Shown in pieces: positions 19,056 to 29,104 of a stretch of DNA of 64,000 nt. Below the pieces are notes generated by a model, which had not been told where the DNA came from, did not search any database, and saw nothing but the letters and a program-made list of their open reading frames with translations. Each line of letters starts with the position of its first letter. The stretch's first letter is position 1. Both the position numbers and the translations under genes were made by a program. The DNA is from Betaproteobacteria bacterium (GTDB lineage: Bacteria > Pseudomonadota > Gammaproteobacteria > Burkholderiales > Rhodocyclaceae): NCBI GenBank assembly GCA_009781175.1, contig WQYQ01000008.1:1-64000 (forward strand), in the 5' to 3' direction.

Positions 19056-19991
19056 ATGCTGATTCGCGTCCGGCGCTTCGCGCATCCGATCGCACCATCC
19101 GAAATCACGCCGCAATCGCTCTATCAAGCCCGCCGCGATTTTCTGCGCGCGGCGGGCTTCGCCGGAATAGGGCTTGCACTGCCGGCATGGGGCGTCGATA
19201 AGCTTGCCGGCGTTCAAAAGAGCTCGTATTCAACCAGCGAAACGCCGACGCCATTGATCAATATCGCGAGCTACAACAACTATTACGAATTCGGCACGCG
19301 CAAGGATTCGCCTTCGGAAAACTCGGGGCAGTTCAAAACCCGTCCCTGGACCTTGCGGATCGAGGGTCTGTGCGCCAAACCGCGCAGCTTCGCGATCGAG
19401 GATCTACTCAAACTCGCGCCGCTCGAAGAGCGCATCTATCGCATGCGCTGCGTCGAAGGCTGGTCGATGGTGATTCCGTGGAACGGCTATCCGCTCGCCA
19501 CGCTGCTCAAACAGGTCGAACCCCTGGCGGGCGCCAAATACGTCGAGTTCACCACGGTGGCGGACCGCGCCACGATGCCGGGACTCAGCTTCCCGGTGCT
19601 CGACTGGCCGTACACCGAAGGCTTGCGCATCGATGAGGCGATGCATCCGCTGACCTTGCTCACGCTCGGCCTTTACGGCGAGGAATTGCTGGCGCAGAAC
19701 GGCGCGCCGGTGCGCGTGGTCGTACCTTGGAAATATGGTTTCAAGAGTGCAAAATCGCTCGTTCGCATCCGGCTTGTCGACAAACAACCGGCGACCACCT
19801 GGACCAAAGCCGATCCCGAAGCCTATGGTTTCTATTCGAACGTGAATCCCGAAGTCGACCATCCGCGCTGGAGCCAGGCCAACGAACGCCGGCTCGGCGA
19901 GTTTCTGAAACGCAAGACATTGATGTTCAACGGCTACGCCGATCAGGTCGCGCAGCTCTATGCCGGAATGGATCTAAGAAAGTATTTTTAA
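19056..19991 (+). CDS. msrP: Protein-methionine-sulfoxide reductase catalytic subunit MsrP
   Basis: The 311-residue periplasmic molybdopterin enzyme repairs oxidised methionines in envelope proteins. A twin-arginine signal ([10 protein letters not shown]) is present. The conserved Cys that binds molybdenum lies in [14 protein letters not shown], and [13 protein letters not shown] closes the cofactor site. A longer frame reaches back to 18798 inside the lipoprotein gene; the ATG at 19056 is the plausible start. The stop overlaps the msrQ start (TAATG). Confidence 0.95.
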   Translation: MLIRVRRFAHPIAPSEITPQSLYQARRDFLRAAGFAGIGLALPAWGVDKLAGVQKSSYSTSETPTPLINIASYNNYYEFGTRKDSPSENSGQFKTRPWTLRIEGLCAKPRSFAIEDLLKLAPLEERIYRMRCVEGWSMVIPWNGYPLATLLKQVEPLAGAKYVEFTTVADRATMPGLSFPVLDWPYTEGLRIDEAMHPLTLLTLGLYGEELLAQNGAPVRVVVPWKYGFKSAKSLVRIRLVDKQPATTWTKADPEAYGFYSNVNPEVDHPRWSQANERRLGEFLKRKTLMFNGYADQVAQLYAGMDLRKYF

Positions 19992-20671
19992 TGCTCGCAG
20001 TCATCCGCACACTCTCGTCGCGCCAGGTTTTCGCGATCAAAGCGCTGCTCTTCATCTGTTGTCTGCTTCCGTGCGCGCTGTATCTCTGGAAATTTTTCCA
20101 GGACGCGCTCGGCGCCAATCCGATTGAAGCCATCACGCATGCAAGCGGCAAGTGGACGCTGCGCTTTCTCCTGCTTACGCTCGCCATCACGCCGCTGCGC
20201 AAGCTCACCGGCTGGCATTGGCTGATTCGGCTGCGCCGCATGTTCGGGCTGTTTACCTTCTTCTATGCCTGCCTGCATGCCACGACCTATTTCTGGCTCG
20301 ATCAGTTTTTCGATTGGCACGGCATTGCGAAGGATATCCTCAAGCGTCCCTTCATCACGGTCGGTTTTGCGGCGTTCGTATTGCTGATTCCTCTTGCCGC
20401 GACTTCAAGCAACGCAATGGTCCGCCGCCTCGGCGGCCGGCGCTGGCAATCGCTGCACCGCAGCGTGTATGCGATTGGGATTCTCGCGATCCTGCATTAC
20501 TGGTGGCTCGTCAAGCGTGACATCACCGCCCCGTTTGGCTACGGCTTGATTCTCGTCGCGCTGCTTGGCGCGCGTGCATGGTGGCGCGAACAGGAAAGGC
20601 GGCGTCAGCTTGCGACGCCCGTGGAGCGGTTTCAGCGCACGCTCAAGCCGATCGCCCCGCGCTCTGAGTAA
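19991..20671 (+). CDS. msrQ: Haem-binding membrane subunit MsrQ
   Basis: The 226-residue ferric-reductase-like protein has about six TM helices. Haem-ligand histidines are seen in YACLHATTYF, LHRSVY and LAILHYWW. It passes electrons from the quinone pool to MsrP. Start and stop overlap msrP by one base, giving translational coupling. Confidence 0.95.
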   Translation: MLAVIRTLSSRQVFAIKALLFICCLLPCALYLWKFFQDALGANPIEAITHASGKWTLRFLLLTLAITPLRKLTGWHWLIRLRRMFGLFTFFYACLHATTYFWLDQFFDWHGIAKDILKRPFITVGFAAFVLLIPLAATSSNAMVRRLGGRRWQSLHRSVYAIGILAILHYWWLVKRDITAPFGYGLILVALLGARAWWREQERRRQLATPVERFQRTLKPIAPRSE

Positions 20672-20701
20672 AATTTGGGGCGTATTCGCGTTCGTCTCGG
20701 T

Positions 20702-20740
20702 TGCGCTCAATCCGTGGTCATTCTGCGCGAAGTCGAAGCA
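20702..20740 (-). repeat. Fragment of joined M3 and M2 repeats
   Basis: Bases 20702-20735 contain TGCGCTCAATCCGTGG followed by TCATTCTGCGCGAAGTCG. On the minus strand this is the M2-M3 junction seen intact at about 2080-2105. The rest of both modules is missing. Confidence 0.55.
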
Positions 20741-20775
20741 TGCAGGGGTTTGTGAGCGGCTCTACTCGCTGCCAA

Positions 20776-21327
20776 TCATAATTTGGCGCCGAGCAAACCA
20801 ACTTCCCACCCGGCCGCGCGCAGCATTTTGGTGGTCTGAACGCTCAGGTAAACCAGCGCAATCAAGCCGATCAGCGGGAGGAAAGCCAAGACGATGAACA
20901 GGATTTTCTGCCCATGGCCTTTTCCCAGGCCGGTGCAGACTTTCAGAATCCCGCTCACGGCATAGAGCACAATCCCGAGGTCCAACAGCGTCATCGCCCA
21001 GTCGGGCATAGGCACCACCTGCGCAGCATAAAGAATGCCCAGGCAGAGATTGAGCACGATGCAGTAAATCACTATTTTCTGCCCGCGCGCGGCTAGCCAG
21101 AGCCTTTCACCCGCGTCGTATTCTTCTTGTTCTCTTTGCAACAATAGCGCCGACGGAGATTGACGCTCGCGTTCTTGCCGGCGGGCTTCTTCGGCATCCG
21201 CCTTTGCCTTGGCTTCGTCTTCTTGCGCCTGGAAGATTTTCGCATAGACGACTTTGCAGGCCGGGCACTGCCACTCCGGTCCCTCGTCTGATACTTGACG
21301 TACATAACCGCATTTGGGGCACTTCAT
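20776..21327 (-). CDS. Zinc-ribbon membrane protein of unknown function
   Basis: The 183-residue protein starts with a zinc ribbon (CPKCGYVRQ ... WQCPAC). A charged Glu/Lys/Ala-rich segment follows, then about three TM helices in the C-terminal half. The start at 21327 has AGGAG at 6 bp; the longer frame has no such signal. I do not recognise a named family. No link to the convergent msrPQ genes or to mog is evident. Confidence 0.8.
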   Translation of the reverse strand: MKCPKCGYVRQVSDEGPEWQCPACKVVYAKIFQAQEDEAKAKADAEEARRQERERQSPSALLLQREQEEYDAGERLWLAARGQKIVIYCIVLNLCLGILYAAQVVPMPDWAMTLLDLGIVLYAVSGILKVCTGLGKGHGQKILFIVLAFLPLIGLIALVYLSVQTTKMLRAAGWEVGLLGAKL

Positions 21328-21450
21328 GCATAACTCCTGCTTTGGAACGCATCGCCATATCACACCAATTCGGCATAACAACGGCATTTCCCACATAAAA
21401 ATAACGCCAATACCGACCGCTGCGGCACATTTTTACCTCAAATGAATCCC

Positions 21451-22038
21451 TCACGTAGCGGGTTTCTGCGCGGATTTCGGCCGGAAAGCCTTGACCACGC
21501 GTTCATCCGTTTCAATGTAAGGCCCGCCGATCAAATCGATACAGTAGGGCACCGCGGCGAAGATGCCATGCACCAAAGTCGAGCCATCCTCAGCTTTCAA
21601 GCCTTCAAGCGTTTCGCGGATCGATTTCGGCTGACCAGGCAGATTCAGTATCAAACTCGATCCGCGAATCACCCCCACCTGACGCGAGAGGATGGCCGTC
21701 GGCACGAAGCGCAGACCGATCTGGCGCATCTGTTCGCCAAAGCCCGGCATTTCGCGGTCGGCGACTGCAAGCGTCGCTTCCGGTGTGACATCGCGCGGCG
21801 CGGGGCCGGTTCCGCCCGTCGTCAGCACAAGCGGACAGCCGGCTTCATCGCAGAGCTCGATCAGCGTTTTTTCGATGGCCGCGCGCTCATCGGGAATCAA
21901 GCGCTTCTCGGCGTGCCAGGGCGAGCGCAACGCACTGGCGAACCATTCTTCGAGCGCAGGCAAGCCTTTGTCCGCATAAACGCCCGTCGCGGCACGGTCG
22001 CTGACCGACACCAAACCGATGCGCAGCGTTTCGCTCAT
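21451..22038 (-). CDS. mog: Molybdopterin adenylyltransferase
   Basis: The 195-residue MogA-type protein has the MoCF motif LTTGGTGPAPRDVTPEA and the GSSLILNLPGQPKSI loop. It adenylates molybdopterin before metal insertion. MsrP, encoded nearby, is a molybdoenzyme that needs this cofactor. The start overlaps the darP stop by 4 bp. Confidence 0.94.
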   Translation of the reverse strand: MSETLRIGLVSVSDRAATGVYADKGLPALEEWFASALRSPWHAEKRLIPDERAAIEKTLIELCDEAGCPLVLTTGGTGPAPRDVTPEATLAVADREMPGFGEQMRQIGLRFVPTAILSRQVGVIRGSSLILNLPGQPKSIRETLEGLKAEDGSTLVHGIFAAVPYCIDLIGGPYIETDERVVKAFRPKSAQKPAT

Positions 22039-22589
22039 GTTTCTTCACCCTCATCCAGTACCGTTGTGTCCTGAGTTTCTTGCGTGCCCGAAAGCTCACG
22101 CAGCACACGGAAAATTTCCCGATACGCGCGTGGCGGCTTTTGCGCCTCGCGTTCCTTGAGCGCATTGCGACGCAAGTTGCGCAAATGTTGCAGGTCGGCG
22201 CCCGGAAATTCTGTTGCGATTTCACCAAACACGCCTTCGTCTTCGAGCAGCCGTTCGCGCAAGCGTTCGAGCTTGTGTTGACGCGCGATTTCGGTGCGCG
22301 ACACGCCCGCCATGGCATCAAGCGCCTCGCGGATCGGCGCGATATCTGCCTCGTCGCGCATCAGGCGGCCGACATATTGCAGATGGCGTCGCCTGGCTTC
22401 GTGCTTGCCGACACGCCGGTATTCCTCGACCGCATCACGCAGGCGTTCGGACATCGGCACCTTGGCAAGGCGTTCGCGTGGCAACTCGCACAAGGCTTCG
22501 CCGATCTTCTGCAAAGCCTCCATATCGCGCTTGAGCTGGGATTTATTCGCTCGTTCTACGGGAATTCGATTCGGGTCTGGGCGGCTCAT
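22035..22589 (-). CDS. darP: Ribosome-associated protein DarP (YjgA)
   Basis: The 184-residue basic, highly charged helical protein fits the DarP/YjgA family, a dual-action 50S maturation factor. The chosen ATG (MSRPDPNRIPVERANKSQ) gives the usual family length; a longer frame would run into the pmbA start region. darP divergent from pmbA is a conserved order. It is coupled to mog by a 4-bp overlap. Confidence 0.92.
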   Translation of the reverse strand: MSRPDPNRIPVERANKSQLKRDMEALQKIGEALCELPRERLAKVPMSERLRDAVEEYRRVGKHEARRRHLQYVGRLMRDEADIAPIREALDAMAGVSRTEIARQHKLERLRERLLEDEGVFGEIATEFPGADLQHLRNLRRNALKEREAQKPPRAYREIFRVLRELSGTQETQDTTVLDEGEET

Positions 22590-22671
22590 ATGCGGGAAAC
22601 TCTCGTTGCGTGGCCGATAATCGCGCCACGAAATCGTAAAATTATAGCTTTCCGTTTCGGAGCGCTTCGAT

Positions 22672-24015
22672 ATGTCCGCCGACCGTGGCTTCAGTTTCAC
22701 CCAGGATCAACTGCGCGCACTCGCCCAGGACTGCCTGCGCTTCGCGCGCGAAGGTGGCGCCTCGGCCGCGGAGATCGATGTATCCGAAGGCTGGGGGCAC
22801 TCGGTCAGCGTCCGCCACGGCGAGATCGACACGCTCGAATACAACCGTGACAAGGGTCTGTCGGTCAGCGTTTATCTCGGCACCCAGCGCGGCCATGCGA
22901 ACACTTCGGATTTTTCGGCGCAGGCGATGCGCGATACGGTCAAGGCCGCGCTTTCGATCGCCCGCTTCACCGCGGAAGACCCTTGCGCCGGTCTGCCCGA
23001 GGCCGAACTGCTCGCCACCGAAGCGCGCGAACTCGATCTTTTCCACCCGTGGGAGACCGATGTTGAAGCCTCGCTCGAACTGGCCAAACGCTGCGAGGCC
23101 GCGGGTTTTGCCGTCAGTGGACAAATCACGAATTCCGAAGGCGCGAGCGTCTCGACGCAGCAATCGCAATTCGTCAGCGCGAACAGCCTCGGTTTCTGCG
23201 AAGGCTTCGCCACCACGCGCCACAGTCTCGGCGTTTCGCTGATCGCCGGCCAGGGCGACGGCATGCAGCGCGACGATTGGTGGGTCAGCTCGCGCGACGC
23301 GGCGCGTTTGCCGCCAGTCGAGGAAGTCGGCGATTACGCGGCGCGGCGCGCACTCTCGCGCCTCAATGCGCGCCGTCTGCCGACCCAGGAGGCGCCGGTG
23401 ATCTTCGAGGCGCCGCAGGTCGCGGGCCTGCTCGGCCACTTCGTCGGCGCGGCAAGCGGCGGCGCGCTGTATCGCCGCGCCTCTTTCCTGCTCGGCCGGA
23501 TGGGCGAACAGGTGTTCTCCGATCAAGTCACGCTGCTTGAAGACCCCTTCGTCCCCGGCGGCTTCGCCAGCAGTTGGTTCGACGACGAAGGCGTGCGCAC
23601 CGCACGGCGCAATGTCGTTGAGAAGGGGCAACTCAAAGGCTGGTTCCTCGGCAGCTACTCGGCGCGCAAGCTCGGCCTGCAAACGACCGGCAACGCCGGC
23701 GGCTGTCACAACCTGATTCTGCAACCGGGCGACGACAACCTGAACGGGCTGATCCGCCGCATGGGCCGCGGCCTTCTCGTCACCGAACTGCTCGGTCACG
23801 GCATCAATATGGTGACCGGCGACTACTCGCGCGGCGCGGCAGGCTATTGGGTCGAAAACGGCGTGATCGCGTACCCTGTGCAGGAGATCACCATCGCCGG
23901 TAATCTATTGCAGATGTTCAAGGATATCGTCGCCTGCGGCAACGACATGCTGATCCGCGGCTCCAAGCAATGCGGCTCGGTGCTGATTGGGTCGATGACG
24001 ATCGCAGGGGAGTAG
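22672..24015 (+). CDS. pmbA: Metalloprotease PmbA/TldE
   Basis: The 447-residue protein belongs to the TldD/PmbA family. PmbA is the non-catalytic partner that with TldD forms a heterodimeric protease processing microcin-type peptides and antitoxins. The C-terminal GLLVTELLGHGINMVTGDYS segment is typical. No tldD is in the window. The next feature, an R1 repeat, begins 8 bp after the stop. Confidence 0.94.
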   Translation: MSADRGFSFTQDQLRALAQDCLRFAREGGASAAEIDVSEGWGHSVSVRHGEIDTLEYNRDKGLSVSVYLGTQRGHANTSDFSAQAMRDTVKAALSIARFTAEDPCAGLPEAELLATEARELDLFHPWETDVEASLELAKRCEAAGFAVSGQITNSEGASVSTQQSQFVSANSLGFCEGFATTRHSLGVSLIAGQGDGMQRDDWWVSSRDAARLPPVEEVGDYAARRALSRLNARRLPTQEAPVIFEAPQVAGLLGHFVGAASGGALYRRASFLLGRMGEQVFSDQVTLLEDPFVPGGFASSWFDDEGVRTARRNVVEKGQLKGWFLGSYSARKLGLQTTGNAGGCHNLILQPGDDNLNGLIRRMGRGLLVTELLGHGINMVTGDYSRGAAGYWVENGVIAYPVQEITIAGNLLQMFKDIVACGNDMLIRGSKQCGSVLIGSMTIAGE

Positions 24016-24022
24016 AACTTCC

Positions 24023-24167
24023 AAGAACCTGTTCAGAATCTGTCGCGAGAGCCCGTTAGCGGGGCGAAGAGCAGCGCAGGAACCGGAGTTTATACGTCAT
24101 AAATGAGGATTCCGAGCAGCGCATGAGCCCCGATCACGGGCTCGCAGTAAGATTATGAACAGGTTCC
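24023..24167. repeat. R1 intergenic repeat, full copy
   Basis: The 145-bp element has inverted ends AAGAACCTGTTCAGAATCTG and GATTATGAACAGGTTCC. Inside it further inverted segments occur (GAGCCCG/CGGGCTC, GCGGGGC/GCCCCG), so the whole unit is nearly palindromic. It fills the gap between pmbA and the K+ channel gene. Confidence 0.82.
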
Positions 24168-24178
24168 AAGGTTCCGCC

Positions 24179-25936
24179 ATGCATCGTAACCAGCACATCA
24201 ACCAGCCTCCGCCCGCGCTCAACAGCATTCTTTTCATCGTGCTGCGGCGCATGCGCGCGCCGCTGATCATGGTGATCGCCGCTTATACGATTGCGATTTT
24301 CGGGCTTACCCTGATTCCCGGCCTCAATGCGCACGGCCAGCCGGGCGGGCCGCCGATGTCGTATTTCCACGCGTTTTACTTCATCAGCTTCACCGCCACC
24401 ACGACCGGCTACGGCGAATATCCGCAAACGTTTTCCGACGCGCAGCGCATGTGGGTGATATTTTGCATTTACCTCACCGTCATCAGCTGGGCTTACAACA
24501 TCCTCACGGTATTCACGCTGTTGCAGGACAAAGCGTTTCGCAACGCTTTCGCGCGGATCGGCTTCACGCGCCGCGTGCATCACATCAGGGAGCCTTTTTA
24601 CCTGGTCTGCGGCTGTGGCGAAACGGGGGAGCTCGTGAGCGGAACGTTGGATCGGCGCAACCAGCGTTTCGTGATTGTGGAGCAGTCCGAAGAGCGCGTG
24701 CAGGAACTCACGCAGATGCCGTGGCAAAGCAATCCGCCAATCCTGAATGCCGATGCGCGCCTGCCCGACAATCTGCTCGCCGCGGGGCTGGCCCATGCAC
24801 ACTGCCAGGGCGTGCTCGCCTTGTCGCGCGATGAGGAGGCGAACCTTGCGGTCGCGATCGCGGTGCGCCTGCTGCATCCCGACATTCCTATCCTGGCGGC
24901 CGTCCGCTCGGCCGGTACCGCGGTCAAAATGGAGTCCTTCGGCGCCGACCACATCATCAATCCGTTCGAAATTTTCGCCGCCCGCCTCGCGCTCGTAATG
25001 CGCGCGCCGAAGGCTTTTCTGCTTGCGCGCTGGCTGACCGGCATTCCGGGCGAACCCTTGCCCGAGTCCTACTACCCGCCGCGCGGCAACTGGATCGCCT
25101 GCGGTTTTGGCCGTTTCGGTCAGGCCGTGGTGCATACCCTCGAAGCCGAGGGGCAAAGCATCACCCTGGTTGAACCGCGCACCGACATTTCCGTAGGACA
25201 CCGTCCGCATATCGTCAATCAAGGAACCGAAGTAGAACCGCTGCTCGCAGCAGGCGTGCGTGACGCGGTGGGCATCGTGGCGGGCACCGACAGCGATGTA
25301 AACAACCTCTCGATCGCCGTCACCGCGCGCAAGCTCAATCCAGACATCTTCGTCGTCATGCGGCAAAACCTTGCCGCCAACGATGTTCTGTTCGAAGCCT
25401 TCGAAGGCGACTTCGCGCTGGTGACCAGCCAGTTGATCGCGGAGGAATGTCTCGCAACGCTGAACACGCCCCTGCTGGTGCGTTTCCTCAAGCGTCTGAC
25501 ACAAGAAAACGATGCCTGGGCGGAGCCGGTGCTCGCACAGCTTGAAGCAGTTTGCGAAGAACGCCTGCCGCACGTTTGGCCAATTCGCATCAACAGGACG
25601 GAAGCGCCCGCCGCACTAAACCACCTGGTAGCGGGTAAACCGCTCGATATCGCCTACTTGCTGCGCGACCCCAACGAGCGCGACAAAACCTTGAACGCCT
25701 TGCCCCTGCTGCTCGTGCGCGACGGCAAGGATTGGCCAATGCCCGATGTGTCAATGGCCTTGCAGCCCGGCGATGCGCTTTTGTTTGCAGGCCGTCTAAA
25801 TGCGCGCAACAGCCAATTCCTCAGCGTGCAGAATTCAAACGTGCTCGATTACATCCTGACCGGCTATGAAGCGCCGGGCGGCTGGGTCTGGCATCGCTGG
25901 GCGCGCTCGAAACTCGCGGCGGAGGAAAAGCGATAG
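24179..25936 (+). CDS. Potassium-channel-type protein with two RCK/TrkA domains
   Basis: The 585-residue protein has two TM helices flanking a pore loop with selectivity filter TTTGYGEYP (residue ~80). A first RCK domain (TrkA-N-like, YLVCGCGETGELV, about 145-270), a second Rossmann segment (WIACGFGRFGQAVVHTLE) and a C-terminal TrkA-C-like part follow. It is probably a ligand-gated K+ channel. An upstream start at 24155 would place eight codons inside the R1 repeat, so the ATG at 24179 is preferred. The neighbours do not suggest a specific regulator. Confidence 0.88.
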   Translation: MHRNQHINQPPPALNSILFIVLRRMRAPLIMVIAAYTIAIFGLTLIPGLNAHGQPGGPPMSYFHAFYFISFTATTTGYGEYPQTFSDAQRMWVIFCIYLTVISWAYNILTVFTLLQDKAFRNAFARIGFTRRVHHIREPFYLVCGCGETGELVSGTLDRRNQRFVIVEQSEERVQELTQMPWQSNPPILNADARLPDNLLAAGLAHAHCQGVLALSRDEEANLAVAIAVRLLHPDIPILAAVRSAGTAVKMESFGADHIINPFEIFAARLALVMRAPKAFLLARWLTGIPGEPLPESYYPPRGNWIACGFGRFGQAVVHTLEAEGQSITLVEPRTDISVGHRPHIVNQGTEVEPLLAAGVRDAVGIVAGTDSDVNNLSIAVTARKLNPDIFVVMRQNLAANDVLFEAFEGDFALVTSQLIAEECLATLNTPLLVRFLKRLTQENDAWAEPVLAQLEAVCEERLPHVWPIRINRTEAPAALNHLVAGKPLDIAYLLRDPNERDKTLNALPLLLVRDGKDWPMPDVSMALQPGDALLFAGRLNARNSQFLSVQNSNVLDYILTGYEAPGGWVWHRWARSKLAAEEKR

Positions 25937-26230
25937 CTTATCGAGGTCACGCGGAATCAGTGGACGCCAACGGGTTGAGCGGCAATCCGATTCAGTGAGT
26001 CGAAACCCTTCTACTAGTCCCACAACCCCGCTCCTATGCCGATCACGCAACGAATATTCCGCGCAAGTTGTACGGATTGCGTTGTCATAAAATTTGCTGC
26101 CCACCGGCAATAGTCGTAGCATTCCCAATCACCCCAAAGAGCTAAAGCACGAATCCCAAACATGCCATTGGGGCTGTTTTGTATCGTGGGGCGCTGAAGC
26201 ATCCGACGCAAATTTACCGGAGAGTTCTGA

Positions 26231-27004
26231 ATGAAAAAAACGTTGTTTATCGCCGTGCAGCTTGCTGCCGCGATGTTCATCCTACCGACACAGGCCGCAG
26301 AGCCTGCCGCGCACGCCCATGCGGGTAATGAACCGCCGCACTGGGGATACGAAGGCGATGGCGCCCCCGAACGCTGGGGCCAGCTTTCCCCCGAATTCGC
26401 CATGTGCGGGATCGGCGTAAACCAGACCCCGATCAACATCGAAGGCGCATTGAAAGCGGGCGTCAAACCGCTCCAACTGGATTTCAAGAACGGCCCGCAA
26501 ACCATCGTCAATAACGGGCACACGGTGCAGGTCAACGTTTCAGGTGGCAGCACTCTGAAAATGGACGGCAAAACCTTCGAGTTGCAGCAATTCCACTTCC
26601 ACACGCCGAGCGAGAACCTGATCGAAGGGAAATCGTTCCCGCTGGAAGCGCATTTCGTCTTTAAGAACGCGGAAGGCGAACTGGCCGTGCTTGCGTTGAT
26701 GTTCCAGGACGGCAAGGCCAACGCTCAACTGGAAGAAATCTGGAAAGCCATGCCCAAGGAAAAGGGCGACCCGATGGCCTTGCCCAAAGAGGTGAATGCC
26801 CATGCGCTGCTGCCCAAGAGCCTGGCGTATTACCGCTTCAGCGGCTCGCTCACCACGCCGCCCTGCACCGAAGGCGTGCGCTGGCTCGTGCTGAAGGAAG
26901 CCACCCACATATCCAAGGAGCAGGTCGCGCAATTCGCTGCGGTCGTGCACCAACGCAACAACCGCCCCGTGCAGCCCCTGCATGGGCGGGTAATTGTGGA
27001 ATAA
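26231..27004 (+). CDS. Periplasmic alpha-type carbonic anhydrase
   Basis: The 257-residue protein has a Sec signal peptide (cleavage near PTQAA). The zinc histidines of the alpha class are visible in QFHFHTPSEN (two) and EAHFVF (one), with the conserved LTTPPCTEGV segment. It interconverts CO2 and bicarbonate in the periplasm. The ~295-bp region upstream holds no gene that I can recognise; a GAGTT ribosome binding site precedes the ATG. Confidence 0.94.
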   Translation: MKKTLFIAVQLAAAMFILPTQAAEPAAHAHAGNEPPHWGYEGDGAPERWGQLSPEFAMCGIGVNQTPINIEGALKAGVKPLQLDFKNGPQTIVNNGHTVQVNVSGGSTLKMDGKTFELQQFHFHTPSENLIEGKSFPLEAHFVFKNAEGELAVLALMFQDGKANAQLEEIWKAMPKEKGDPMALPKEVNAHALLPKSLAYYRFSGSLTTPPCTEGVRWLVLKEATHISKEQVAQFAAVVHQRNNRPVQPLHGRVIVE

Positions 27005-27107
27005 ACGCACCATCCCGTAGGGGCGACTGTCCCCGGTCGCCCCTACGATGGATAGCCGCCCCCATGCCGATCACGGCGCGCCCGCCCGCACCGCATTTTC
27101 TCCGCCC

Positions 27108-28514
27108 TCAATCGAAGCGCTCATCCTCGCGCAAATAACGCCATTGCCCGAGCGGGAGATCGCCCAGACGAATCTGGCCGATACGCACCCGCTTAAGGCC
27201 CGTGACGCGTAGACCGACGAGTTCGCACATCCGGCGGATCTGGCGTTTGCGTCCTTCGCGCAGTACGAAACGCAATTGGTCTTCGTTCTGCCAGGTTACC
27301 TGCGCCGGCCGCAGCCGGTGGCCGTCGAGCTCCAGGCCGTGATTCAGCAAAGCCAAGCCTTCGTCGTCCAGGCGTCCGCGCACCCGCACGAGGTATTCTT
27401 TTTCGACCTTGGAGTCTTCACCGATCAAAGTGCGGGCCACGCGCCCGTCCTGAGTCAAGACGAGCAGCCCCGTCGATTCGATGTCGAGCCGGCCCGCCGG
27501 GGCAAGTCCTTTCAAATGCGCGGGCTTGAAGTGCGGACCGCCGTCCGGCCGGTATTGGTTGGCGGCGGTAATCAAGGATATAGCAGGCAGGTAATCGTCT
27601 TCCGGCTGCCCCGAAACAAAGCCGACCGGCTTATTGAGCAGGATGGTGACGCGCTCGAACTGGATATGCCGCGCTTTGGGGGAAAGCGTGATTTTGGCCT
27701 CCGGCGCAACGCGCGTGCCAAGTTCGGTCACGCGCTCGCCATCGGCGAAAACCCAGCCGCGTTCGATGTACTCATCCGCTTCGCGGCGCGAACACAAGCC
27801 TTGCTCGGCCATCAGTTTGGAAACGCGAACGCCGGACGCCGCGTTGCGCGGCGCCACGGGCTTTACCGCCGCCCGCTCAGGTAAAGGTTCCTTGCGGGAT
27901 TCGAACGGCGGCTTGGCGCGCCATCCGGCTTTGTTTTCGGATGTACGCGGACGCTCGTCGCGCGGTCCAAGCCTCCTGGATTCCGGGCGGCCAGAATCTT
28001 TCGGCGTCTCGCCCGAATAGGCACGCGGTTTGGAACCTGTCCGCTTCCCTTCAAAGTCCGTAGCCCGGCCTTCTTCTCTACGCACAGCAGGTTTGTCGAC
28101 AACGCCTGTCTTGCGCGACACCGCATCGCGCGCGCGATACGGACGCGTTTCTTCGTTGCGGCGGGACGTGTCGTCGCTGTGCGCACCGGCATCCCGGCGC
28201 GGCGCGCCATCCGCCTGCCGCACATTGCGGCGCGAGGGTTCGCGCGTATCAGCGTCCGCAGGCCGCCGTCCGCGCTCGCGCAGCATTTCGGCTGTCCGCA
28301 CAGGACGCTCCGCTTCGCTATTGCGCGTGAAACCGGTTTTACGCGGCCGCTCTTCGCGCACGGGATCGCGCGGAGCCTCTTCAGACTGCGCATCGCCGGC
28401 ACGTTCGGCTTTACGCAGCGCATACGTGCGTTCGAGCGCAGCCCGCGCACGCGGGCCGGTGCGCAGTCCAGTCGTGGACTTTTTGGGAGCCTGGGGTTTT
28501 TCAGGCTTGCTCAC
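27108..28514 (-). CDS. RsuA/RluB/RluF-family 23S rRNA pseudouridine synthase with long basic N-terminal tail
   Basis: The 468-residue protein has a normal catalytic part from about residue 228. An S4 RNA-binding domain ([20 protein letters not shown]) is followed by the synthase core with catalytic Asp in [17 protein letters not shown] and the [16 protein letters not shown] segment. The first ~225 residues are low-complexity, rich in Arg, Glu, Lys and Pro, and are probably disordered. The core most resembles RluF-type enzymes but has an insert after [11 protein letters not shown], so I do not assign the exact rRNA site. It overlaps the FKBP gene by 4 bp. Confidence 0.88.
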   Translation of the reverse strand: MSKPEKPQAPKKSTTGLRTGPRARAALERTYALRKAERAGDAQSEEAPRDPVREERPRKTGFTRNSEAERPVRTAEMLRERGRRPADADTREPSRRNVRQADGAPRRDAGAHSDDTSRRNEETRPYRARDAVSRKTGVVDKPAVRREEGRATDFEGKRTGSKPRAYSGETPKDSGRPESRRLGPRDERPRTSENKAGWRAKPPFESRKEPLPERAAVKPVAPRNAASGVRVSKLMAEQGLCSRREADEYIERGWVFADGERVTELGTRVAPEAKITLSPKARHIQFERVTILLNKPVGFVSGQPEDDYLPAISLITAANQYRPDGGPHFKPAHLKGLAPAGRLDIESTGLLVLTQDGRVARTLIGEDSKVEKEYLVRVRGRLDDEGLALLNHGLELDGHRLRPAQVTWQNEDQLRFVLREGRKRQIRRMCELVGLRVTGLKRVRIGQIRLGDLPLGQWRYLREDERFD

Positions 28515-28858
28515 GTCACATCCAACAGCTCAACTTCGAACACCAGCGTCGCATTTGGCGGAATGACGCCGCCTGCTCCGCGCGCGCCGTAACCGAGTTG
28601 CGGCGGAATCGTCAGTTTCCGACTGCCGCCAATCTTCATGCCCTGCACGCCTTCGTCCCAACCCGCGATGACTTGACCTCGGCCAAGACGGAACGCAAAA
28701 GGATCATCGCGATCCTTGCTCGAATCGAATTTTTCTCCGCTGGTCAGCCAACCGGTGTAATGCACCACCGCGGTGCAACCTGCCACGGCCTCGGTGCCTG
28801 TGCCAAGCGTCAGTTCCTCGATAATCAGCCCGCTGGGTGTCGTTTGCGTTTCGCTCAT
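28511..28858 (-). CDS. FKBP-type peptidyl-prolyl cis-trans isomerase
   Basis: The 115-residue single FKBP domain is complete: [51 protein letters not shown] and [14 protein letters not shown]. No signal peptide is seen, so it is a cytoplasmic foldase. It is the first gene of a two-gene unit, overlapping the pseudouridine synthase by 4 bp. Confidence 0.95.
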   Translation of the reverse strand: MSETQTTPSGLIIEELTLGTGTEAVAGCTAVVHYTGWLTSGEKFDSSKDRDDPFAFRLGRGQVIAGWDEGVQGMKIGGSRKLTIPPQLGYGARGAGGVIPPNATLVFEVELLDVT

Positions 28859-29104
28859 GTTCGTATGATTTCAATGTCGCATGCGGAGAGTCCGCATCGC
28901 GGGAAAAATAGGCCGGCTCAACAAAGTCTGTCGGCCGATATATGAAGCGCGTAATTATCGCATGCACGCAGAAGTCTGCGGCATAGGGGCATTTCGGCTC
29001 GTACTGCAATAAAAATCGAGGCGAGCTTCCTGTACGCTTACGCATGCGGCGTTGCCGCCCCGTCGCGCGAGCGCCGGGCAATCCGTAAGCCTTGAAAGGA
29101 AATC

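Noticed and set aside
22642-23799. Minus-strand frame opposite pmbA
   Set aside because: pmbA is unambiguous on the other strand; the shadow has no start signal or family.
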